Source: Thermoprotei archaeon (GTDB lineage: Archaea > Thermoproteota > Thermoprotei > Thermofilales > B20-G17). From it: a stretch of DNA of 10,549 nucleotides. The notes under the pieces are model-generated. The model made no database searches. It worked only from the letters and a program-made list of their open reading frames with translations, and had not been told where the DNA came from. Position numbers and translations under genes: made by a program. The stretch covers positions 1 to 10,549 of the forward strand of contig QMRW01000036.1 of NCBI GenBank assembly GCA_003650785.1, in the 5' to 3' direction. Positions 5,390 through 10,549 of this stretch are shown here, one piece after another; positions within the stretch are counted from its first letter, which is position 1; every line of letters begins with the position of its first letter.

Positions 5390-6995
5390 TTACCTCACCT
5401 TGCTCATTTCTTATTATCACCATCTCTCCATTTAAAGTAGTTGTTTTGATATTAAAGCTTCTACATAAAAAGGTATATTCCTTCCCTACAGAGAGGTCTA
5501 ATTGATATTTCAGTACAGGCTCAATTCCTTCTCCTTTCATGAAGAAATCCAGTACATCTCTAATACTAACACTACTTAAGCTTTCGAGTAGAGTAATATC
5601 AGATGATACTCCTTTTACTCTCATCTCACCATCATCCAATACTATTCCCATAGTGACTACAGGAGTTATCGATAGTACTTTTTCATCAAAACATCTATGG
5701 GCAGCAGATCCTATAGCGTTACCGCAATAGTTACAGTAGTAGTTTAGTGTTACATCTACGTGTTCTACTCTGGCTCTCACCCTAAAGGGTCTACCCACGA
5801 TCACTTGATCTAAACTATCCACATTGTCAGGGTTCTTGAATATATCAGATTCCGATGCAGGTATGCACTTAGACCAAAGTGTAGATTCGAATAGGGAGCG
5901 AGTCTCCGGTACAGGCTCCAGATTACTAATCATTAAATCAACCTTACAAACTCTATTACTATTTTTCAAGACATCTAATCTCGCACTACTATGTACCATC
6001 GCTATCTCTACGAGATTATTGGTTCCACAAAGTACGGCTCTGAACCCTTTATCTATTAGGAGTGCTGAGAGTACACCTCTAATATTTACAGAGAAGCCTA
6101 GTCTATCCACTTCAATTTCATCTACAGTGAGCTCTGTACGTGTAGTCTCTATCGAAGTCTCTCCAATTCTCCTAACGGAAGTGGTACTACCAGTGGAATA
6201 TTCTATAAATTTCCTCCCCCCTATACTAAACTCCTTACGTGTGTTCAAGAGAGCTCTAATCCTCACAAGATCTCCTACCTTTACGTACTTAACCCAGTTA
6301 GCCTTTCTACCCCAGAGTACTACTCTGATCCTTTCATTATCTGTAACTCCCTCTATACAGCTGACCGGTCTTATACCCCATCTAGTTTCAACTTGAATTG
6401 GTTCCTTGATAGATATGATAGTGAATTCTAGAATCTTAGGTTCGTCTCCGAGTATTTTACTGAGTGAGGGTATCTCTTTGGAGTGTGGAACGGATACTAT
6501 AGCTCCTCTTTCATCTATGTTCAACTCTAGTCTTCTTCTGAATCTTGTTGAACGAGCATTCTCTATCCTTATAGTATCTCCCAGCTCTAGCTGTAAGTTC
6601 TCAACTAACCCTACATGGGGAGGCCATAAAGTTACCGAAATAGTACCACTTTCATCTGCAACCTTTATCTTCGCTAATTTCAACTCTCTATTCTCTTTTT
6701 TAAATATTAGGGGAGGATCTACATCGATCACTCTACATACTAACCTCACTCTACTGAGTCCTTCAACTAGATCCTCTATTTTCAACCTAGTAGTCTTAAT
6801 AGTGGGTTTTACAGCATCTATTCCTAGTTCCTTGGCCACAAGGAGAGCTGCGCCTTCCTCTGTAAGTAGACCGCCCATCTCTCTAATTTTATGTCTAACT
6901 TTCTCGATAAACTCCTTTAGAGTTATATCATCTCTCTTTTTGATTTCCTCTATTAACTGTTTCAGGATATCCTTAGATTCCTTGCTTCCTGACAA
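5379..6995 (-). CDS. RPA-like multi-OB-fold single-stranded DNA-binding protein
   Basis: Protein of 538 residues resembling archaeal RPA/RPA1. An N-terminal helical domain (1-60) contains the 'GGLLTEEGAALLVAKELGI' pattern typical of archaeal RPA. OB-fold-like units follow at about 72-168 ('CRVIDVDPPLIF ... SGTISVTLW'), 186-270 ('IRVVLWGRKANWV'), 292-365 and 398-530. The last unit carries a compact zinc site, C421-x2-C424 with H433 and C435. Expected role: coating ssDNA during replication, repair and recombination. The start is taken as TTG 6995, since an in-frame stop lies at 7002-7004 and the next ATG would remove the conserved N-terminal helices. This is the first gene of a minus-strand operon with Elf1 and GGGP synthase. 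It is much larger than the single-OB SSB of Sulfolobus. Confidence 0.88.
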   Translation of the reverse strand: MSGSKESKDILKQLIEEIKKRDDITLKEFIEKVRHKIREMGGLLTEEGAALLVAKELGIDAVKPTIKTTRLKIEDLVEGLSRVRLVCRVIDVDPPLIFKKENRELKLAKIKVADESGTISVTLWPPHVGLVENLQLELGDTIRIENARSTRFRRRLELNIDERGAIVSVPHSKEIPSLSKILGDEPKILEFTIISIKEPIQVETRWGIRPVSCIEGVTDNERIRVVLWGRKANWVKYVKVGDLVRIRALLNTRKEFSIGGRKFIEYSTGSTTSVRRIGETSIETTRTELTVDEIEVDRLGFSVNIRGVLSALLIDKGFRAVLCGTNNLVEIAMVHSSARLDVLKNSNRVCKVDLMISNLEPVPETRSLFESTLWSKCIPASESDIFKNPDNVDSLDQVIVGRPFRVRARVEHVDVTLNYYCNYCGNAIGSAAHRCFDEKVLSITPVVTMGIVLDDGEMRVKGVSSDITLLESLSSVSIRDVLDFFMKGEGIEPVLKYQLDLSVGKEYTFLCRSFNIKTTTLNGEMVIIRNEQGEVSGS

Positions 6996-6999
6996 TACA

Positions 7000-7042
7000 T
7001 ACTACCCAGTGTAATTGGTAGTAGTGTTAAAAATCATTTATT
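7000..7042 (-). promoter_or_regulatory. Promoter and inverted repeat of the RPA-Elf1-GGGPS operon
   Basis: On the minus strand, AATAAAT (7036-7042) and ATTTTTAA (7027-7034) are candidate TATA boxes, predicting a transcript start at about 7013 or 7004. TACTACC (7000-7006) and GGTAGTA (7017-7023) form a perfect 7-bp inverted repeat with a 10-base spacer across that start region, four bases from TTG 6995. No strong Shine-Dalgarno is visible, consistent with a short leader. Confidence 0.45.
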
Positions 7043-7098
7043 CTGTAAAATAGAGTATCCAACCCTAGTATGAGAATCTTATGTACTATGACAACACA

Positions 7099-7131
7099 TT
7101 TAAATCGGTCTACTTAATCAGCATGAAGGAG
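7099..7131 (+). promoter_or_regulatory. pelA: pelA promoter and Shine-Dalgarno
   Basis: TTTAAAT at 7099-7105 is a TATA-like box predicting a transcript start near 7128. AAGGAG at 7126-7131 lies five bases before GTG 7137 and supports that non-ATG start. The remaining intergenic bases (about 7043-7098) show no further clear element. Confidence 0.5.
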
Positions 7132-7136
7132 ATATT

Positions 7137-8201
7137 GTGAGAATTCTGTACATAGATGAAAAAGAGAGAACAGTAAAACTGAGAATAGAAACTGAAGATG
7201 ATCTATGGGATCTCTATAATGTCATCGAGATGGGCGATATAGTATATGCTCGAACTACACGAGAACTGAAGACGAGCTCTGGTAGTAAAAGAAAAGCTAT
7301 GAGCATAGGGCTTAGAGTAGTATGGACTAGATTTCAACCCTTTACAACTAGATTAAGAGTACATGGAGTAATAGTCCAGGCACCTAAAGAACTAGATCTT
7401 GAGGGTCAGAGACATACCCTAAACTTAGATCTAGGACATGAAGTAACAATACACAAGGAAAAGGGATGGGATAGATATCAGATGGACAGAATTAGAAAGG
7501 CCTGTAGACGTAGTATGGTTAAGGCCCTTATAGTGGGAGTAGATGATGAGGAAGTAACAATAGCTACAGTTCACGATTATGGTATAGAACCATTAGTTGA
7601 GATGATACTTCACATACCTGGAAAAATATACCCAACAGCAAAAGCTATTGAACTCAAAAGAGAGCTCAATAGGATATCGAGTAAGATAAAGGAGCTATGT
7701 GAAAGGTTGAAAATCGAGGTTCTAATCCTCGCTGGGCCTGGAATTATGAAAGAGTTGGTAGAGGAGGAGCTCCAAAAGTATCCTGAGCTAAGGCAAATAA
7801 AAGTGTACTTAGAGAACGTATCTTCAGGGGGATATAAAGGAGTACACGAAGCACTAAAAAGAGGAGTACTTCTTAGGGTACTTAGAGATTACAGTATTAC
7901 AGAGGAATCTAAACTGATAGAGGAGGTACTCACATACCTAGCTAGGGATGAGAGAAAAGTGGCCCTATCCTTAGATGAAGTCGAGAAAGCTGTTAGAATA
8001 GGAGCTGTAGATAAGTTATTCATAACAAGCGAGCTTATGAGATCGCCTGATGAGACTCTTAGACGTAGGGTAGAGGAAATACTAAAGATAGCTGAGAATA
8101 CTGGTGCTAGAGTGAAAATCTTCAGTTCATTTCAAGATGCATATCTCCAGCTTAAACATATGGGTGGTATAGTAGCTATACTCAGATACCAACTCTCCTA
8201 G
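7137..8201 (+). CDS. pelA: Pelota (aPelota/Dom34), ribosome rescue factor
   Basis: Protein of 354 residues, a paralogue of release factor aRF1 that, with an aEF1A-type GTPase and ABCE1, splits ribosomes stalled without a usable stop codon. Three domains are visible. The Sm-like N-domain (1-128) has 'GDIVYARTTRE' at 33-43 and 'QRHTLNLDLGHEVTI' at 91-105, and is the part that enters the decoding site. The central domain (about 130-250) has 'LAGPGIMKE' and 'SSGGYKGVHEAL' at 229-240. The C-terminal L7Ae-like domain (about 255-354) has 'LSLDEVEKAVRIGAVDKLFIT'. No GGQ motif is present, as expected for pelota and unlike a release factor. Length is standard. The start is GTG, with AAGGAG upstream. 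argS follows after 52 bases. Confidence 0.96.
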   Translation: MRILYIDEKERTVKLRIETEDDLWDLYNVIEMGDIVYARTTRELKTSSGSKRKAMSIGLRVVWTRFQPFTTRLRVHGVIVQAPKELDLEGQRHTLNLDLGHEVTIHKEKGWDRYQMDRIRKACRRSMVKALIVGVDDEEVTIATVHDYGIEPLVEMILHIPGKIYPTAKAIELKRELNRISSKIKELCERLKIEVLILAGPGIMKELVEEELQKYPELRQIKVYLENVSSGGYKGVHEALKRGVLLRVLRDYSITEESKLIEEVLTYLARDERKVALSLDEVEKAVRIGAVDKLFITSELMRSPDETLRRRVEEILKIAENTGARVKIFSSFQDAYLQLKHMGGIVAILRYQLS

Positions 8202-8211
8202 TTGAGGAGAG
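8193..8211 (+). terminator. Hairpin across the pelA stop codon
   Basis: CTCTCCT (8193-8199) pairs perfectly with AGGAGAG (8205-8211) around a 5-base loop; the TAG stop at 8199-8201 lies at the top of the stem. Four T bases follow at 8219-8222. The T run is short and seven bases away, so this may be a weak terminator, a processing site or a 3'-end stabiliser between pelA and argS. Confidence 0.35.
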
Positions 8212-8253
8212 AAAGTCCTTTTAGAATCCTAGGGTTAATATTAGCGGTATCCC

Positions 8254-10212
8254 ATGGACTGGAGTGAAGTAGTGGAGTTAATTAGAAGAAGTATATCTAG
8301 GAGTCTCAACGTAGAGAAGGATAAAATAGTACTGATAGAGCCTACGAGAGAAGAATATGGCGACATCTCAATACATTTATACAAATTATCCAGAGACATA
8401 GGAATACGTCAGGATAGAGCTAGGGAGATAATTACTAGTAGTGCTGAGAGACTAGATATCGTAGATAAAGTAGAGGAAGAAAAGTACTTCATAAATTTAC
8501 ACCTTAATCGAGAACTTGTTTCCAAGCACATAATAACAGAGATTCTAGTGAGGAGGGATAAATATGGACATAGTGATATAGGTAAGGGAGAGCTCGTAAT
8601 AGTAGAGCATACCTCCACAAATCCTAATGCACCAATACATATTGGAAACTTGAGAAACAGCTGTATAGGGGATGCCTTCTCGAGGATTCTTAAAGCCCTA
8701 GGGTTTAGGGTCAGAAGGCATTTCTACGTAGATGACTGTGGACTCCAGATGTCCATTACAGGAGTAGGTTACGATCTACTCAAGAAAATGAGAGTTCATC
8801 CTCACGAAGAATTTGATGTATGGCTTGGATCTATATATGCTATAGTAAACCTATTCGTTGAGATCTCTGATATAAAGAAGAACCTATACCAATATCTACA
8901 GGAGATACCGAAAAATAAGTATGAGATCACAGAGGAGGAGTATAGATATATCAAGAGTAGACTTAGAGATGAAGACCCTGAGTTAAAATCTCTCCTCAGA
9001 GAACTAAGTGAATGTTACAGTATACAAGAGGATCTTAAAAACAGATTTCCAGAGGTGTATAAGGGAATACTAAGAGCACTGGAGAATATAAGCGATCTTA
9101 AACAGACCGTTGAAAAGTGGAATTATGCATATGAGACTAAGAGTGACACTCATGTAGTTTCAACTATTAGAGAGATTGTGGATAAGTGTATGAAAGATAT
9201 TCTAGATACTCTAAAAATGTACGACATAGAATTCGACTCACTAGACTATGAATCAGATCTAGTATGGTCAGGACTAGTAGAAAAGGTAATCAAAGACCTA
9301 GGTCGCACACCTTACTTAAGTAGACAGAACGGAGCACTAGTGCTTAAACTGAGTGAATTTAATAAGAGTATCGAGATACCCGATCTGGTACTGGTCAGAT
9401 CCGATGGTACCACTATTTATACTACTAGAGATATAGCGTATACCATATGGAAATTTGAGTGTATAGGCGCGAAAAGAGTGTATAACGTCATAGGCACTGA
9501 GCAGAATCTACCTCAGCGACAGATAAAGCTGGCACTTAAGATCCTAGGAAAACCATATGCTGAAAATCTAGTACATCTAGGCTATGAACTAGTCCACCTC
9601 AAGAACTTCAAGATGAGTAGTAGAAGAGCTAGGTACATAACAGCACGAGAGGTATACAGAGAAGCTATAGGAAGAGTCCTAGAAAGATTGGCTAGATCTA
9701 GGAGGACATACTCTGAACATGAGAAACAGAGAATAGCAAAGGCAGTCGGTGTAGGAGCTATAAAATTCGCACTACTAAAGACCTCGAGACTAAAACCCAT
9801 ACTCTTCGAATTGGACAGAGCACTAAATCTAGAGGAAAATAGTGGACCTTTTATCCAATACAGTTATGCAAGGGCTACCGGTATTTTGAGAAAGGCAGAA
9901 AGTGTGGACATAAACCCCTATTTTGTGGATTACTCAAAATTAACCACTGATGAGGAGTGGAGACTAATTAAATTAATGAGTAAATTTCCCAGTACTGTCA
10001 TCAACTCCTACAGAGACCTAAGACCATCACTAATAGCAGAGTATCTATTATCCTTAGCTAAGATGTTTACAACATTCTATGAAAAAGTACCAGTACTGAG
10101 TGTAGCTGACGAAGGTACGAGAAAGGCTAGACTAGCTCTTGTAGAAGCTTATAGAGTAGTAGTATCTAATGGACTTCATATGTTGGGTATTAAAGCTCCA
10201 GAGGTAATGTAA
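8254..10212 (+). CDS. argS: Arginyl-tRNA synthetase
   Basis: Class I enzyme of 652 residues that charges tRNA-Arg. The N-terminal additional domain (1-110) contacts the tRNA elbow. The Rossmann core begins 'VEHTSTNPNAPIHIGNLRN' (118-135, written in parts), with the HIGH motif as HIGN at 129-132. A helical insertion of about 150 residues (180-330) follows, as in archaeal-type ArgRS. The KMSKS loop is KMSSR at 453-457. The C-terminal DALR anticodon-binding domain includes 'LNLEENSGPFIQYSYARA' and ends 'HMLGIKAPEVM', the usual final residues. The gene is complete. ATG 8254 has no convincing Shine-Dalgarno; a TTTTAGAAT at 8219-8227 could serve as TATA box for a nearly leaderless transcript, or the gene may be read through from pelA. 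The bases after the KMSSR loop (RAR) differ from the more common KGR. Confidence 0.97.
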   Translation: MDWSEVVELIRRSISRSLNVEKDKIVLIEPTREEYGDISIHLYKLSRDIGIRQDRAREIITSSAERLDIVDKVEEEKYFINLHLNRELVSKHIITEILVRRDKYGHSDIGKGELVIVEHTSTNPNAPIHIGNLRNSCIGDAFSRILKALGFRVRRHFYVDDCGLQMSITGVGYDLLKKMRVHPHEEFDVWLGSIYAIVNLFVEISDIKKNLYQYLQEIPKNKYEITEEEYRYIKSRLRDEDPELKSLLRELSECYSIQEDLKNRFPEVYKGILRALENISDLKQTVEKWNYAYETKSDTHVVSTIREIVDKCMKDILDTLKMYDIEFDSLDYESDLVWSGLVEKVIKDLGRTPYLSRQNGALVLKLSEFNKSIEIPDLVLVRSDGTTIYTTRDIAYTIWKFECIGAKRVYNVIGTEQNLPQRQIKLALKILGKPYAENLVHLGYELVHLKNFKMSSRRARYITAREVYREAIGRVLERLARSRRTYSEHEKQRIAKAVGVGAIKFALLKTSRLKPILFELDRALNLEENSGPFIQYSYARATGILRKAESVDINPYFVDYSKLTTDEEWRLIKLMSKFPSTVINSYRDLRPSLIAEYLLSLAKMFTTFYEKVPVLSVADEGTRKARLALVEAYRVVVSNGLHMLGIKAPEVM

Positions 10213-10226
10213 GACCCTGGACAAGA

Positions 10227-10262
10227 TTTTTAATTTAATGGTATACTTGTGTCTTAGGTGGT
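10227..10262 (+). promoter_or_regulatory. eL14 promoter and Shine-Dalgarno
   Basis: TTTTTAATTTA at 10227-10237 is a TATA-like element (it could also act as a T-rich terminator for argS) and predicts a transcript start near 10258. GGTGGT at 10257-10262 lies four bases before GTG 10267 and supports that start. Confidence 0.45.
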
Positions 10263-10266
10263 ACAA

Positions 10267-10549
10267 GTGCCAGCAATAGAAATAGGGAGAATCTGTCTTA
10301 AGATAGCTGGTAGGGAAGCTGGTAGAAAGTGCGTTATAGTAGATATAATAGATGAAAACTTTGTACTAGTAACAGGACCAAAAAGTATTAGTGGTGTCAA
10401 AAGGAGGAGAGCTAATATCAAACATTTAATTCCAACTGATCGAAAAGTGAATATAAGTAAAGGAGCTACAGATGAAGAGGTATACAAAGCACTTGAAAGT
10501 GAAGGACTATTAGATTTTATGAGAACACCTGTTAAACCCAAGATAAGTG
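10267..10549 (+). CDS. rpl14e: Ribosomal protein eL14 (L14e), 3' partial
   Basis: Large-subunit ribosomal protein shared by archaea and eukaryotes. 94 codons are visible and the frame is open to the window end; family length is about 96-100, so only a few residues are missing. It opens 'PAIEIGRICLKIAGREAGRK', followed by 'CVIVDIIDENFVLVTGP', the KOW-type barrel of eL14, then 'VKRRRANIKHLIPTD' and a helical tail with 'LLDFM' and a lysine/proline-rich end. The start codon is GTG with GGTGGT upstream. It follows argS by 54 bases. In many Crenarchaeota this gene is followed by cbf5 (truB) or sits near cmk and eL34; the right-hand neighbour is outside the window. Confidence 0.95.
   Translation, partial: MPAIEIGRICLKIAGREAGRKCVIVDIIDENFVLVTGPKSISGVKRRRANIKHLIPTDRKVNISKGATDEEVYKALESEGLLDFMRTPVKPKIS

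Noticed and set aside
5824..7014. Long plus-strand open frames opposite the RPA-like gene
   Set aside because: They are antisense shadows: Ser/Leu-rich translations with no family features, while the opposite strand encodes clear OB folds.
7123..7140. Five-codon ORF (ATG AAG GAG ATA TTG TGA) overlapping the pelA start, as a leader peptide
   Set aside because: No ribosome site precedes it, the predicted transcript start lies inside it, and its bases are explained by the pelA Shine-Dalgarno.
1..10549. CRISPR array, insertion sequence, tRNA, rRNA or defence island
   Set aside because: No regularly spaced repeats, transposase-like proteins, terminal repeats, tRNA-like clover-leaf or B-box pattern, or defence families were seen; the gaps are too short to hold most of these.

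Overview
The window is a gene-dense, A+T-rich piece of archaeal chromosome. It most likely comes from a hyperthermophilic member of the Thermoproteota (Crenarchaeota, Desulfurococcales-like). The basis is the gene content: Sec61 beta, ribosomal protein eL14, archaeal Elf1, aPelota, geranylgeranylglyceryl phosphate (GGGP) synthase, an RPA-like multi-OB-fold protein, archaeal ZPR1 and DUF2070. Arginine is written mostly as AGA/AGG and isoleucine often as ATA. Several genes start with GTG or TTG, and TATA boxes sit about 25-30 bases before predicted transcript starts. Genus cannot be assigned from the sequence alone.

Layout. 1-378 (+) is the 3' end of an unrecognised protein with a winged-helix-like tail. 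It overlaps tail-to-tail with 353-958 (-), an XRE-type helix-turn-helix plus two-CBS-domain regulator that has a perfect 14-bp palindrome in front of it. Upstream of that on the same strand is 1000-2718 (-), a DUF2070 membrane protein. Its start overlaps the divergent ZPR1 zinc-finger gene at 2702-3268 (+). Next comes a two-gene unit: Sec61 beta (3330-3515) and a four-CBS-domain protein (3529-4395). That unit collides tail-to-tail with a minus-strand operon read from about 7010 down to 4379: RPA-like ssDNA-binding protein, Elf1, then GGGP synthase. Across a roughly 140-base divergent promoter region, pelA (7137-8201), argS (8254-10212) and the nearly complete eL14 gene (10267 to the window end) run on the plus strand.

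Most genes are core information-processing or membrane-biogenesis genes: translation (argS, eL14), ribosome rescue (pelA), transcription elongation (elf1), ssDNA handling (RPA-like), protein export (Sec61 beta) and ether-lipid synthesis (GGGP synthase). The less understood part is a layer of possible nucleotide-sensing and regulatory proteins (XRE-CBS, four-CBS, winged-helix) and the uncharacterised DUF2070 protein. I see no CRISPR array, insertion sequence, tRNA, rRNA or recognisable defence island. The most unusual signals are three inverted repeats placed at predicted promoters or transcript starts (974-987, 3293-3313, 7000-7023), and a divergent gene pair whose promoters lie inside each other's coding sequence. 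No gap between genes reaches 300 bases.
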